64,000 nt of DNA from an uncultured Owenweeksia sp. (GCA_937146805.1 CAKZRR010000044.1:45269-109268), one strand, 5' to 3'; counted from the stretch's first letter, positions 24,503-33,528 are shown. Program-made: numbers and translations. The notes: generated by a model not told the origin, from the letters alone.

Positions 24503-25444
24503 ATGCTTAGCAGACGACATCTGAGAATTAAAGTGTTACATGCACTTTATCAGTTTTTTCAAAATGAAGGTACGGATATGGCCCGTGGAGTGAAAAAGCT
24601 CAATGAAAATATTCAAAGCATTTTTGACTTGTACTTGTACGAGCTTAAAGCTTTGGTAGAGCTTAGAAACTTAGCCGAAGAGGATATTGAGAGAAGAAAA
24701 AATAAGCGTTTGCCAACGGCTGATGACTTAAACCCCAGTGCTAATTTAGCCAATAATACATTTTTAGGGTGGCTAGAAAACAATGAGCCTTTTGCCAAAG
24801 AGGTAGATCTAAACCACATTAGGTGGACAGATAACCGTGAAATTATTCGTAAACTTTTTAAGGAGTTAAAGGATACCGAAGAGTACTTTGAGTATCAATC
24901 TCTAAGTGCCCCAACGGTGGAGGACGATAAGCGTTTTGTGAAATGGACCTACGGAACTTTTATAAGTGATAATGAGCTTTTTCATCACTTTTACGATGAA
25001 AAAGAGTTGAGCTGGGCAGATGATTTAGACGCGGCACAATTAATGCTTACCAAAACAATAAAGCGCTTTACAGCCGATGATGGTGTTTACACCGAGTTGC
25101 CAAGGCTTATTAAAGATATATCGGATTTACGATTTGCCGAAAGTCTTTACCGAAAGGTTGTTTTAAAAAGCGATGACTTGGAGCAGCTTATAACTAAGCA
25201 CGCCAAAAATTGGGAAACCGATAGAATTGCCTTAGTGGATATGATTTTGATGAAGCAAGCCTTAACCGAGTTTACAGAGTTCAGTGACATTCCATTAAAC
25301 GTTAGCCTAAATGAATACATTGAGTTGAGCAAACAATACAGTACCCCAAAAAGTGGGCATTTTATCAACGGAATTTTGGATAAATTAAAAGCCCAAATGT
25401 CGGATGACGGAAGTATTAAAAAAATTGGGAGAGGCTTATTGTAA
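24503..25444 (+). CDS. nusB: Transcription antitermination factor NusB, extended form
   Basis: A 313-residue NusB. The all-helical NusB domain, which with NusE/S10 binds boxA RNA in rRNA leader antitermination, lies in the C-terminal part (about 185-300): WETDRIALVDMILMKQALTEF and IPLNVSLNEYIELSKQYSTPKSGHFINGILD. The N-terminus starts like NusB (MLSRRHLRIKVLHALYQF) but continues into roughly 170 extra residues rich in charged helices. E. coli NusB has about 140 residues; the long form is normal in Bacteroidota. Between leucine dehydrogenase and the DUF1573 gene, same strand. Confidence 0.93.
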   Translation: MLSRRHLRIKVLHALYQFFQNEGTDMARGVKKLNENIQSIFDLYLYELKALVELRNLAEEDIERRKNKRLPTADDLNPSANLANNTFLGWLENNEPFAKEVDLNHIRWTDNREIIRKLFKELKDTEEYFEYQSLSAPTVEDDKRFVKWTYGTFISDNELFHHFYDEKELSWADDLDAAQLMLTKTIKRFTADDGVYTELPRLIKDISDLRFAESLYRKVVLKSDDLEQLITKHAKNWETDRIALVDMILMKQALTEFTEFSDIPLNVSLNEYIELSKQYSTPKSGHFINGILDKLKAQMSDDGSIKKIGRGLL

Positions 25445-25456
25445 GTATTACATTTG
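25425..25456 (+). promoter_or_regulatory. Candidate promoter for the DUF1573-yajC block
   Basis: TTG at 25425-25427 and TACATTTG at 25449-25456, a full TAnnTTTG match, are 21 bases apart. The upstream half lies inside the 3-prime end of nusB. The next start codon is at 25501. Confidence 0.5.
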
Positions 25457-25500
25457 AAACAGATTAAACAAGTATTATCAATCTATAATTAAATATCAAA

Positions 25501-25989
25501 ATGAAAAAAGCAGGATTATTTTTTTCCGGTTTACTACTAGTAACCTTGGCAAGCTGCGATAATGCCGCAAGCAAAATTGAAAGTGGAGACACCACAGAAG
25601 TGGACGCAAGTACTGTTGAAAATACAGGAAGCCCAAGTTTTTCTTTTAGCGAAGAAAATCACGATTTTGGAGTTATTGACGAAGGTACAGTAGCCAAGCA
25701 TGATTTTGTTTTTACCAATACCGGAGATGCGCCTTTAATTATTACCAATGCACAAGGAAGTTGTGGATGTACCGTGCCAGACTGGCCTCGTGAGCCGATT
25801 GCTCCAGGGGCAGACGGTATTATTCACGTTGAATTTAACAGCCAAGGCCGTGCAGGAAATCAATCAAAGCAAGTAACGTTAAGTGCTAATACAGTACCCA
25901 ATACTTTGGTGTTAAACATTAGCGCTCAGGTAACTGCTAAGCCAGTATCTGACGAAGCTCCTGCCGAAGAAGTAGAAACAGCTAATTAA
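25501..25989 (+). CDS. DUF1573 domain lipoprotein
   Basis: A 162-residue lipoprotein with lipobox LASC (Cys19). Residues about 45-145 are a DUF1573 module, an Ig-like ASPM/SPD-2/hydin-type beta-sandwich: SFSEENHDFGVIDEGTVAKHDFVFTNTGDAPLIITNAQGSCGCTVPDWP, then HVEFNSQGRAGNQSKQVTLSANT. The conserved GSCGCT cysteine pair is present. The acidic C-terminus is low-complexity. The role is unknown. The family sits beside yajC in many Bacteroidota, in my recollection, and the envelope-exported product may be related to the export machinery. Confidence 0.92.
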   Translation: MKKAGLFFSGLLLVTLASCDNAASKIESGDTTEVDASTVENTGSPSFSFSEENHDFGVIDEGTVAKHDFVFTNTGDAPLIITNAQGSCGCTVPDWPREPIAPGADGIIHVEFNSQGRAGNQSKQVTLSANTVPNTLVLNISAQVTAKPVSDEAPAEEVETAN

Positions 25990-25998
25990 GAAATATAC

Positions 25999-26358
25999 AT
26001 GTTAGCTATTTTTTTACAAGCCGCTGGTGGTGGAGGTATAGGTTCGTTTCTACCCTTAATAATGGTGATTGCGGTGATGTATTTTTTCTTTTTTAGGCCT
26101 CAAATTAAGAAGCAGAAAGAAGAAAAAAACTTCCAAAACGAAATTAGCAAAGGAATGCGCGTTGTTACGGGCAGTGGAATTCATGGAAAAATATTGGAGG
26201 TACAGGATACTTACCTTATTTTAGAAAGTGAAAATAGCCGTTTGAGGTTGGATAAAAGTTCGGTGAGCAAAAGCTTAAGTGCACCTTATTTAGCAAAATC
26301 GGATACTAAATCAAATAAAGAAGAGAAGGGTAAAGCCAAAGACGAATACAAAAAGTAG
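25999..26358 (+). CDS. yajC: Preprotein translocase subunit YajC
   Basis: A 119-residue YajC, the small membrane partner of SecDF in the Sec translocase. A single membrane helix at about 14-34 (LPLIMVIAVMYFFFF) is followed by RPQIKKQKEEK and the soluble domain MRVVTGSGIHGKILEVQDTYLILE. The tail is Lys/Glu-rich. It lies nine bases after the DUF1573 gene in a block shared with ybbR and coaE. secDF is not in the window. Confidence 0.95.
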   Translation: MLAIFLQAAGGGGIGSFLPLIMVIAVMYFFFFRPQIKKQKEEKNFQNEISKGMRVVTGSGIHGKILEVQDTYLILESENSRLRLDKSSVSKSLSAPYLAKSDTKSNKEEKGKAKDEYKK

Positions 26359-26480
26359 CCTTTCTTTTTTCAAATACAAGCGGATTGTTTGTTGAGTAAT
26401 AACCTTAATGGGACGGAGAATTTGAAACCAATTTCTCTTTAACTTAGGCCTCAATAAACAATCCGTTTTAATTGGTGCCC

Positions 26481-27479
26481 ATGCCACAAAACAATCCAAA
26501 AAGTAAGCTCGAAACTTGGATAGCCAAGGCTGAAATTCCGTTTTTAAGTGGAGATACCTCGGCCAAGCTTTTCTTTATTGGGCTTTCCGTTTTACTCTGG
26601 TTCTTAATTAGACTATCGGATGGTGGCTACGTTGGCACACTCTATATGCCACTGCAATTTACCAATCAGCCTTCTAATCTACATCTACAAAACACACCTG
26701 CCGCTCAATTAACATTGGAGGTACGTAGTGAAGGCTTTGAAATAATTAAGCATAAAATAAAAGACTTAGACCCCATATTGTTGGATTTAAGTAAGCTGCG
26801 AAAAAGGGGAGGCCGCCATTATTGGTTGCCCACCGAAGCCATTGCTAGTGCTAAAACGCAGCTAAGCGAAGTAGCAGATGTGCTGCTGGTAAAGCCTGAT
26901 ACTATTTGGTTTAACTTTAAAGAACTCACCGAAAAAAAGGTAAAAGTACATTTAGATTATACGAAGGCTTATTCCAACCTTAAAAGCATGTACGCTAAGC
27001 CATGGCTTTCGCCAGAATATGTAATCCTAAAAGGTTCAGAAGAAGCACTAGATGCGATAGATTCCATATCAACAGTGCCCTTAAAATTATTGGCAAACGA
27101 AGATTCACTAAATGTTTTGGTTAAACTCCAACGACCAGTTAATAAGGAGGTAAGCATGTCTCACGATCAAACCAGAGTGCGTATTTTATTTACCAACCTT
27201 ACCGAAGGAACGGTAGAAGTACCGGTTAAAGTGATAAATGTACCCACTTCCCTAAAACTTACTTTATTTCCGAAAAGTGTAAATGTAACCTACCAGGTAC
27301 CGGTAGAGGATTTTGCGCGTATTAGCGCGAATGATTTTGAACTAGAGGTAGACTACCAAACTATAAAAGCCGATTCGCTGGCAAGGTTTGTACCGGTGGT
27401 GCTTCAATCTTATCCGTCCTATTTACGTAAGGTGCAGCTTAGCGCCAATGAGTTGGAATATATTTTGACACAAAAATGA
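26481..27479 (+). CDS. YbbR-like domain protein
   Basis: A 332-residue protein with one N-terminal membrane segment (about 28-45, FFIGLSVLLWFLIRLS) and a periplasmic beta-rich part formed by at least two YbbR-like repeats (for example LQFTNQPSNLHL..PAAQLTLEVRSEGF and TEGTVEVPVKVINVPTSLKLTLFPKSVNVTYQVP). The YbbR protein CdaR regulates the diadenylate cyclase CdaA in Firmicutes; no cdaA is seen here. I chose the ATG at 26481 over the TTG three codons upstream. Its stop overlaps the coaE start by four bases. Confidence 0.88.
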   Translation: MPQNNPKSKLETWIAKAEIPFLSGDTSAKLFFIGLSVLLWFLIRLSDGGYVGTLYMPLQFTNQPSNLHLQNTPAAQLTLEVRSEGFEIIKHKIKDLDPILLDLSKLRKRGGRHYWLPTEAIASAKTQLSEVADVLLVKPDTIWFNFKELTEKKVKVHLDYTKAYSNLKSMYAKPWLSPEYVILKGSEEALDAIDSISTVPLKLLANEDSLNVLVKLQRPVNKEVSMSHDQTRVRILFTNLTEGTVEVPVKVINVPTSLKLTLFPKSVNVTYQVPVEDFARISANDFELEVDYQTIKADSLARFVPVVLQSYPSYLRKVQLSANELEYILTQK

Positions 27480-28063
27480 TTGTTGGGATAACAGGAGGAA
27501 TTGGCAGTGGAAAAAGCACCGTAGCCACTATTTTTAAGCAGTTGGGTATTGCGGTGTACGATACCGATAGCCGCGCAAAGCAGTTGATGCAAGAGAATGA
27601 AGCACTTAAAAATTCGCTGCAAAAGGTATTGCAAAAAACCATAATTAATGCAGATGGTAGCTTAAATAGAGCGTTGATTGCTTCTCTAATTTTTAACAAT
27701 ACTACTTTATTGCAAAAGGTTAATGCCTTGGTACATCCCGCTGTAGCGGAAGATTTTACGGAATGGTACAAGCGCCAATCTTCGCCTTATGTACTTAAGG
27801 AATCGGCACTAATTTTTGAAACCAATACTCAACATTTATGTGCTGCCGTAATTCTGGTTAAAGCACCATTAGAGGTTCGTGTAAAACGAGTTATGAAACG
27901 AAATGGCCTAAGTAAAGAAGCGGTTTTAGAAAGAATGAACAACCAATGGCCGCAAGAAAAAAAGGAAACCTTGGCCAATTTTAGCATTGAAAATGGGGGA
28001 GAAGTTTCGCTGATAAAGCAGGTGGTAAAATTGCATCAAGAGCTTTTAAAACTGGGAGGTTAA
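27476..28063 (+). CDS. coaE: Dephospho-CoA kinase
   Basis: A 195-residue CoaE, which phosphorylates the 3-prime hydroxyl of dephospho-CoA with ATP, the last step of CoA synthesis. The P-loop GGIGSGKST is at 7-15. AVYDTDSRAKQLM (31-43) holds the conserved Asp pair, and LVHPAVAEDF, the ALIFET stretch and KAPLEVRVKRVMKRNGLSKE with the catalytic and lid residues follow. Start coupled to ybbR by ATGA. The 3-prime end overlaps the convergent membrane gene by 18 bases. Confidence 0.95.
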   Translation: MIVGITGGIGSGKSTVATIFKQLGIAVYDTDSRAKQLMQENEALKNSLQKVLQKTIINADGSLNRALIASLIFNNTTLLQKVNALVHPAVAEDFTEWYKRQSSPYVLKESALIFETNTQHLCAAVILVKAPLEVRVKRVMKRNGLSKEAVLERMNNQWPQEKKETLANFSIENGGEVSLIKQVVKLHQELLKLGG

Positions 28064-29455
28064 ATTTCTATCTGCTTGAACATAAACATAATACTCCCAA
28101 CCTTCAGAAGAAACGAACTTTCGTAGTAATTTTAATTTCCCGTCTTCTTCAATTTGTTGCACGGTTACACCGGATTGTTGCTCTGTAATCCGACTTTCGT
28201 AAATCCAAATCCAATTGGGGTTCCAGTTGTTTTTAGAATACTCCGTCCAAACAATTCGTTGCTTGTAGTCAATAAAGTTGATATCGAGTGCTAAGCCCAA
28301 AAAAGGATGCTCAATAACAAATTGTTCCGCCTTAGGGAAGGCAGCTTTAACAAAGGGTACTACTTCGGCTTTTATAAATTGTTGATCAGTGTTTGGAGGC
28401 AAATTATTCATAAAATAATAGCCCGCATAAGGCCCGCTTACAGCTATAACTAATTGGCAGCAAAGTAGAATTGCTATTAAAGTTTTAAATTTAATTACGT
28501 ATCGGACGGTAATTCTTTCTAGAAATCCAAGGCCATCTATTAAAATAATCCAAAGCAGTGGGTAAACAGGAAGAATTGTCCGAGGCATTCCGGCACTTCC
28601 AAAAACACCTAAATACCACATTAGGCTGTGACCTATGAGGGTGCTAAAAAATATACCGTGTACAAGCCAAAGTTCGTTGCGCCAATCGTACACTTTCTCA
28701 GTTATTCTTCCAATGCTGGCCAATAAACCCAAAGCAGCCAGCAATAGCGGGACAATAGTATTTTCATTTCGCATTTCGCTGAGATAATGCCACCATGTAC
28801 CGCTGCCATATACACTACCTGTGCTGTTATAAGGGTGACTAAATACCCAAAATAAATCGTGGGTAAAAAAGTATCCCACCACAGTGTAAACAACATAGGA
28901 TACCAATAATAGGGGCACCTTTTTTAGCTGCCCGTTGCTAATAGCGAATAAGGCAAAAAGGAAAAGATATACTTGTGCCTCGGTTCGACAAAAGGCTAAA
29001 AATGAAGCTAATATAAACCCAGCGGAGACCCTTTTGGTAAGACATAAATAAATGGAGAGGATTAAAACTAAACCCGAAAAAGGTTCGGTAAGCCCTGAAA
29101 ATAAATAACTGTAATAGGCGGGTGTGGCAAAGGCAAAAACAGGAATTAACCAAAACCATTTTTTACCTAATACGCGCGCAACCTGGGTAGCAAAGTAACT
29201 AGATAATACTCCACAGGTGATATTAAAGACTTTAATACCTATAAACCCAAATTGAGCAAAAGGGGAGGCAAACAATGTAAAAAAGGGTTTTGCCCATTGA
29301 TCAAAAAGATACATAGGGTTTTGCCAAGCGCCCTTAGCAAAAAAGTAATGGGTAATCGAATCACCATCAGAGCCATAACCGCCCGTTACAAAGGCCATTA
29401 TAACTAACACTACAAATAGTAAAAGGTGTATTCCAATGTTTATCTTTTGATTCAT
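28046..29455 (-). CDS. Multi-pass membrane protein, probable GT-C-type glycosyltransferase
   Basis: A 469-residue protein with about ten hydrophobic segments across the first 345 residues and a soluble C-terminal region of about 120 residues. The first extracytoplasmic loop carries GSDGDSITHYFF, acidic residues where GT-C transferases (PMT, ArnT, PIG-V types) hold a catalytic Asp. HPYNSTGSVYGSGTWWHYL follows as a later loop, then a C-terminal membrane segment. A lipid-linked sugar donor is likely if it is GT-C, but no family was recognised firmly. It overlaps the YrdC/Sua5 gene upstream by four bases (ATGA). Confidence 0.7.
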   Translation of the reverse strand: MNQKINIGIHLLLFVVLVIMAFVTGGYGSDGDSITHYFFAKGAWQNPMYLFDQWAKPFFTLFASPFAQFGFIGIKVFNITCGVLSSYFATQVARVLGKKWFWLIPVFAFATPAYYSYLFSGLTEPFSGLVLILSIYLCLTKRVSAGFILASFLAFCRTEAQVYLFLFALFAISNGQLKKVPLLLVSYVVYTVVGYFFTHDLFWVFSHPYNSTGSVYGSGTWWHYLSEMRNENTIVPLLLAALGLLASIGRITEKVYDWRNELWLVHGIFFSTLIGHSLMWYLGVFGSAGMPRTILPVYPLLWIILIDGLGFLERITVRYVIKFKTLIAILLCCQLVIAVSGPYAGYYFMNNLPPNTDQQFIKAEVVPFVKAAFPKAEQFVIEHPFLGLALDINFIDYKQRIVWTEYSKNNWNPNWIWIYESRITEQQSGVTVQQIEEDGKLKLLRKFVSSEGWEYYVYVQADRNLTSQF

Positions 29456-30075
29456 AAAATACTTAAATCGCCTTTCCCTTCTCTAAGTATTTCTTGTTCA
29501 CCATTACTTAAGTCTATAACTGTAGAGGCAAAATTATCACCCATGCCCCCGTCAATTACTAAATCAACTTGCTCGCCATATTTTTCCAAAATAAGCTCAG
29601 GATCAGTAGTGTACTCAATAATTTCATCATCATCATGCACGGAAGTGGCTACAATGGGTTTGCCTAACTCCTCCACCAATGTGCGAGCAATGGCGTTATC
29701 AGGAATTCGAATACCAATAGTTTTACGTTTATTTTTAAACAACTTTGGTACGGCACTGCTGGCTTCCAATATAAAAGTATAAGGACCAGGCAGCGCCCGT
29801 TTTAACAATTTATAGGTGGGTGTATCTACTTGTCTAGTGTATTCAGATAGATTGGAAAGACTAGAGAAAACAATTGAAAAATTGGCTTTTTCGAGTTTAA
29901 TACCTTTAATACGTGCTACCCGTTCCATCGCTTTTTGTTGAGTAATATCACAACCAATAGAGTAAACCGTATCAGTAGGGTACACGATTACACCTCCTTT
30001 TTGAAGAACCTTTATTACCTGTGCAATTGCTTTAGGGTTTGGGTTTTCGGGATAAATTTTTACGAGCTGGGCCAT
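29452..30075 (-). CDS. L-threonylcarbamoyladenylate synthase (Sua5/YciO/YrdC family)
   Basis: A 207-residue YrdC-domain protein. It starts with QVIKVLQKGGVIVYPTDTVYSIGCD (about 21-45), the conserved substrate pocket KGGVxxYPTDTVY. It then has IKGIKLEKANFSIVFSS, PGPYTFILEAS, KTIGIRIPDN and KPIVATSVHDDDE. The reaction makes threonylcarbamoyl-AMP from Thr, bicarbonate and ATP for t6A modification of tRNAs. The Sua5 C-terminal domain is absent, and the sequence resembles the YciO group; that group's activity is less certain than YrdC. The gene is coupled to the GT-C-like gene. Confidence 0.87.
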   Translation of the reverse strand: MAQLVKIYPENPNPKAIAQVIKVLQKGGVIVYPTDTVYSIGCDITQQKAMERVARIKGIKLEKANFSIVFSSLSNLSEYTRQVDTPTYKLLKRALPGPYTFILEASSAVPKLFKNKRKTIGIRIPDNAIARTLVEELGKPIVATSVHDDDEIIEYTTDPELILEKYGEQVDLVIDGGMGDNFASTVIDLSNGEQEILREGKGDLSIL

Positions 30076-30103
30076 GTTTGCAAAGTACGATTTTAGCCAA
30101 AAA

Positions 30104-30131
30104 AAAATGCGCCCTTATTTAGGCACATTTT
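30104..30131 (-). terminator. Terminator behind the transaldolase-like gene
   Basis: Arms AAAATGCGCC (30104-30113) and GGCACATTTT (30122-30131) pair with one G-U. Read on the minus strand the hairpin ends in a T tract. It follows the stop codon at 30153 by about 20 bases. Confidence 0.65.
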
Positions 30132-30152
30132 TAAAGTAATAATTGTGTTAGT

Positions 30153-30809
30153 TTATTGAGCTGCTTTAGCGTGATCGGCTAAAAAAGTAGCTAAACCGCT
30201 ATCGGTTAAAGGATGTTTAAGTAAACCTTCAATGGAGCTTAAAGGCCCAGTCATTACATCTGCACCAATCTCAGCACACTCAATTACGTGCATAGTATGA
30301 CGTACAGAAGCGGCTAAAATTTCGGTAGCAAAGCCGTAGTTGTCATATATAATTCGAATCTGTTCAATCAAAGCCAAACCATCTGTTGAGATGTCATCTA
30401 ATCTACCGATAAACGGAGATACATAAGAAGCTCCTGCTTTGGCAGCCAATAATGCTTGACCAGCAGAAAATACTAAGGTGCAATTGGTTTTTATTCCTTT
30501 GTCACTAAAGTATTTTAAGGCTTTTACACCGTCTTTAATCATAGGAATTTTAACTACAATTTGCGGGTGAAGTGCTGCTAAGGCATCGCCTTCTTTCTTC
30601 ATTCCTTCTAGGTCGGTGGCAATTACCTCCGCACTAACGTCTCCATCTACAATCTCACAAATTTTAAGATAGTGATTTTTAACATTTTCGGCTCCTGTAA
30701 TTCCTTCCTTGGCCATTAAGGATGGGTTAGTGGTAACGCCATCTAAAACACCTAAGTCTTGGGCTTCCTTAATTTGCGCCAAGTTGGCTGTGTCGATAAA
30801 AAACTTCAT
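30153..30809 (-). CDS. fsa: Fructose-6-phosphate aldolase / transaldolase-like protein
   Basis: A 218-residue TalC/FSA-type class I aldolase. [13 protein letters not shown] at 1-13 is the family start, with [12 protein letters not shown] at 24-35 and the Schiff-base Lys87 in [41 protein letters not shown] and [14 protein letters not shown] follow. Enzymes of this subfamily act as transaldolase (sedoheptulose-7-phosphate pathway) or fructose-6-phosphate aldolase; sequence alone does not settle which. I chose the ATG at 30809 since the residues before it are not conserved. Gene stands between two same-strand genes with its own promoter motif and terminator. Confidence 0.93.
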   Translation of the reverse strand: MKFFIDTANLAQIKEAQDLGVLDGVTTNPSLMAKEGITGAENVKNHYLKICEIVDGDVSAEVIATDLEGMKKEGDALAALHPQIVVKIPMIKDGVKALKYFSDKGIKTNCTLVFSAGQALLAAKAGASYVSPFIGRLDDISTDGLALIEQIRIIYDNYGFATEILAASVRHTMHVIECAEIGADVMTGPLSSIEGLLKHPLTDSGLATFLADHAKAAQ

Positions 30810-30836
30810 GAATAAATTTGTTGATTTATGGAATGG

Positions 30837-30844
30837 CAAAATTA
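30837..30844 (-). promoter_or_regulatory. Candidate -7 element for the aldolase gene
   Basis: Read on the minus strand the sequence is TAATTTTG, a full TAnnTTTG match, 27 bases before the ATG at 30809. I see no clear -33 TTG at the right distance. Confidence 0.35.
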
Positions 30845-30874
30845 GTTTTTAGAGCGAGGGCTCCACATGCTGAG

Positions 30875-33319
30875 TTAGTTTGCCGAATCCTTTTTATTAA
30901 CATAGGGTAATGAAAAGTAGAACTCCGAGCCACTGTTTTCGCTACTTTTTAGCTCCAATTTACTGTGGTTTAACTTCAGTAACTCGCGGCACAAACTTAA
31001 GCCAAAGCCAGTACCTTGCTCATCGCTGGTGCCAACAGTGCTAAATCTTCCAGGCTGCGTAAACAGTTTTTCTTGGTTTTCTTTCGAAATTCCGTGACCG
31101 TTATCTTCAATGATTATGGAAACGGAACTGCCGTTTTGCAAGGCTTTTATCTCTATTAAACCAGAACCCGGCTGTGTATATTTTATGGAGTTGCTAATCA
31201 GATTACGGAGAACAGTTTTAATCATTTCTTTATCTGCAAAAACCTCCACTTGTTCCTCAATATTGTTTTTCACAACAACCCTTTTCTCTCTCCATTTGCT
31301 TTGGGTACTATCAATTATTTGATCCGTAAGGCCACCAATACAAAAGCCCTCCGGGTTGGCTTTTAGGCCCGCGGTTTGGGTACGCATCCATTCCAATAAG
31401 CCATCTAACAAACTCTTGGTACGACTAAAGTTTTGACTCATTAAGCCAAATAGTTGTATCATTTCATCGTGCTTAAAATTTTCAGGTTCTTCGGCTACTA
31501 ATTTAGTGAGAGAGTTAGCAGAATAAATAGCATCTTTTAAATCGTGCGCCAATATGGAAAGCATACGTTCTTTGGCTTCATCACTCTTTTCAAGGGAATC
31601 ACGTTGTTTGGCAATTTCAACATTAAACTCGTGCTCCTTTGTAATGTCGTTCCCTACCATTACCATTCCTGCGTACATCCCGTTTTCACGGGTAATAGCG
31701 GAGAAGTTCTCTAGTACATAGAGGGTTTTATCCTTAATTGAAATTTGCGAAACTTCTTTCCAACTACTTACCTGTTGGGATTTGGATATCCATTGAGTCC
31801 ACATCTTGCGCTTTTCTGGATCTGTGATTTTATCAATAAGATTATCTCCAGCCGAAATACTTTGCTCTATCCATTTTTCAAAATATTCAATAGCGGCTTG
31901 GTTGATAAGGCGTATTTCGCCAAACTCATTAATAGAAACAATAAGACTGTCGGTATTATTAATAACCGCCAAAACCCGTTGATTTAACTCACGTTGCGAG
32001 GCTTCATTCTTTCGCAACTTTCTATTTAATTTTGAGATAAAATAAAAGAGACTAAGCAGAATAATTATGGCAATGGATATAATGGTAATGAGCCAGCCTT
32101 GCTTGGTGATGGTTTCAGAATAATTTTCACTTCGTAAGTGTAAAATCTCATTCTCATTTCTAGCATTAGCAATACTATTTTGCACAAAGGCCAATTCCTG
32201 TACTATACCATCATGAGCCTGATTAAGCGAATCAGTTAATGCTAATACTTTATCAGAAATAGCTAAGGCAGTTTTTAAATCACCTTCATTAATGGCAATC
32301 TGTTTTAAAAAGTTTTGAAATACAATGGCTTGATTATAATTGTGCTTTGTCATGGTAAGGGTAAACCCTTCTAATGCAAAAGATTTTGCCTTCGCTCTTT
32401 GCTTTTGAGCCATGTACATTTCTACCATAGACTCGATTATAGATAACTCTAAATCTATCTCTCCATTGCTTTCTAGTTCGGTGCTTAACAGGTACTTATA
32501 GAAAGACTCGGCCTCGGCATACTTTAAATGTCTCTGACATTTCTTACCTTTTAAATAGTAGAGGGATTTAAACCAAACACTGTTGCTATCTAAATCTAAA
32601 TTTTGGAGACCATCTTCCAGCAAGCTATCTGCTTTTGCGAAATCGCCATTGGCTTCATAAACGCGTATTAAGTAGCCATAGGAGTGAGCAATTACATCAT
32701 TCTCAAGTTTTACTTTTCGGAGGGCTAAAGCTTCTAAAAAGTATTTTTCCGCTAAGTCATAACGTTTTGATTTATAAAAACATAATCCAATATTATTGAG
32801 TGAAACGGTTAATCCAAAATGCCCATCTCTAGTCTTATGTAATTCAAATATAGATTGTGCTTTTTCATAAAACTGAACGGCATCTTTAAAATACTCTAAA
32901 CGATAAAAGAGATTACCGATTTCAATATTTAAGTAACCGTTTTGTATTAGGGACGTATCAATTTTATAGTAATACCATAAAGATTGTTGAAATTGGCGAA
33001 TAGCTTCTAAATACTGCCCTTTTCGTGCGCTAAAAGTTCCGCGTGTTGAAAATAAACGCGCCATAGGAGCTAAATCATTATAAGGATCTAGGTAACTTTC
33101 GGCAGAGTCAATAAGGTTTTCGGCAACAATGGGGTCGTAGTCATAAAACTTATTTGCAAGATGAGCCATCGTGTCCGCTAAGGTTTGAGCATCCAGAGTT
33201 TTTAAATCTGGCAAAAGCTTAGACGTCACATCAGGGCTATCAATTTGATTTCCGGTACCTTGAGCATAGCCTGAGGTAAAAAAAAGAAGTATTAGAAAGT
33301 AGCTAAAAAGCAGCTTCAT
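30875..33319 (-). CDS. TPR-PAS sensor histidine kinase
   Basis: An 814-residue hybrid of sensor modules and kinase. A signal peptide (1-19) precedes a periplasmic-type TPR array (about 50-390, repeats such as NIGLCFYKSKRYDLAEKYFLEALAL). One membrane helix (about 400-422, WLITIISIAIIILLSLFYF) leads to a PAS domain (about 445-560), a HisKA-type dimerisation helix with the phospho-acceptor in SILAHDLKDAIYS (His near 590), and a HATPase domain (N-box NLISNSIKYT, G-boxes DNGHGIS and GTGFGLSLC). It senses an unknown signal, likely by TPR contacts, and autophosphorylates. No response regulator is adjacent; it is an orphan. Confidence 0.9.
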   Translation of the reverse strand: MKLLFSYFLILLFFTSGYAQGTGNQIDSPDVTSKLLPDLKTLDAQTLADTMAHLANKFYDYDPIVAENLIDSAESYLDPYNDLAPMARLFSTRGTFSARKGQYLEAIRQFQQSLWYYYKIDTSLIQNGYLNIEIGNLFYRLEYFKDAVQFYEKAQSIFELHKTRDGHFGLTVSLNNIGLCFYKSKRYDLAEKYFLEALALRKVKLENDVIAHSYGYLIRVYEANGDFAKADSLLEDGLQNLDLDSNSVWFKSLYYLKGKKCQRHLKYAEAESFYKYLLSTELESNGEIDLELSIIESMVEMYMAQKQRAKAKSFALEGFTLTMTKHNYNQAIVFQNFLKQIAINEGDLKTALAISDKVLALTDSLNQAHDGIVQELAFVQNSIANARNENEILHLRSENYSETITKQGWLITIISIAIIILLSLFYFISKLNRKLRKNEASQRELNQRVLAVINNTDSLIVSINEFGEIRLINQAAIEYFEKWIEQSISAGDNLIDKITDPEKRKMWTQWISKSQQVSSWKEVSQISIKDKTLYVLENFSAITRENGMYAGMVMVGNDITKEHEFNVEIAKQRDSLEKSDEAKERMLSILAHDLKDAIYSANSLTKLVAEEPENFKHDEMIQLFGLMSQNFSRTKSLLDGLLEWMRTQTAGLKANPEGFCIGGLTDQIIDSTQSKWREKRVVVKNNIEEQVEVFADKEMIKTVLRNLISNSIKYTQPGSGLIEIKALQNGSSVSIIIEDNGHGISKENQEKLFTQPGRFSTVGTSDEQGTGFGLSLCRELLKLNHSKLELKSSENSGSEFYFSLPYVNKKDSAN

Positions 33320-33418
33320 AAAGCTGGCGTTATATTGGTTGGTTTATGCAGCAATTAATATAACAAAATTAACTAAAACTATTGTAAGATATTTTACAAA
33401 ATAGAAGGAAAAAATAAA

Positions 33419-33512
33419 GGCAAGCGATCCATATCACACCGCTCAACCAATTACCCTTGCTGCGTTCCCGCCCTGGGGGAGTTCATTAGGAGCTGGTTGT
33501 ATGGGACTTGCC
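33419..33512 (-). ncRNA. ffs: Signal recognition particle 4.5S RNA
   Basis: On the minus strand the RNA runs from GGCAAGTCCC to GGATCGCTTGCC. The two ends form a terminal helix. The apical domain has GCG, the GGAA tetraloop, CGC, then AGCA and a flanking CAGGG/AAGGG element, matching the Ffh-binding domain (GGAA tetraloop followed by AGCA). About 94 nt, small bacterial SRP RNA. With Ffh it delivers nascent membrane proteins to the Sec translocon. A covariance-model hit would settle the exact ends. Confidence 0.88.
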
Positions 33513-33520
33513 TTAGCGGG

Positions 33521-33528
33521 CAAAAGTA
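33521..33528 (-). promoter_or_regulatory. -7 element for ffs
   Basis: Read on the minus strand the sequence is TACTTTTG, a full TAnnTTTG match, eight bases before the predicted 5-prime end of the RNA at 33512. That distance fits a promoter for ffs. Confidence 0.6.

Noticed and set aside
30153..30839. Longer start for the aldolase gene
   Set aside because: The extra ten residues ([10 protein letters not shown]) do not match the family start MKFFIDTAN, which begins at 30809.
33419..33512. tmRNA or other stable RNA in place of SRP RNA
   Set aside because: There is no tRNA-like end or tag frame, and the GGAA tetraloop with adjacent AGCA fits the SRP apical domain much better.
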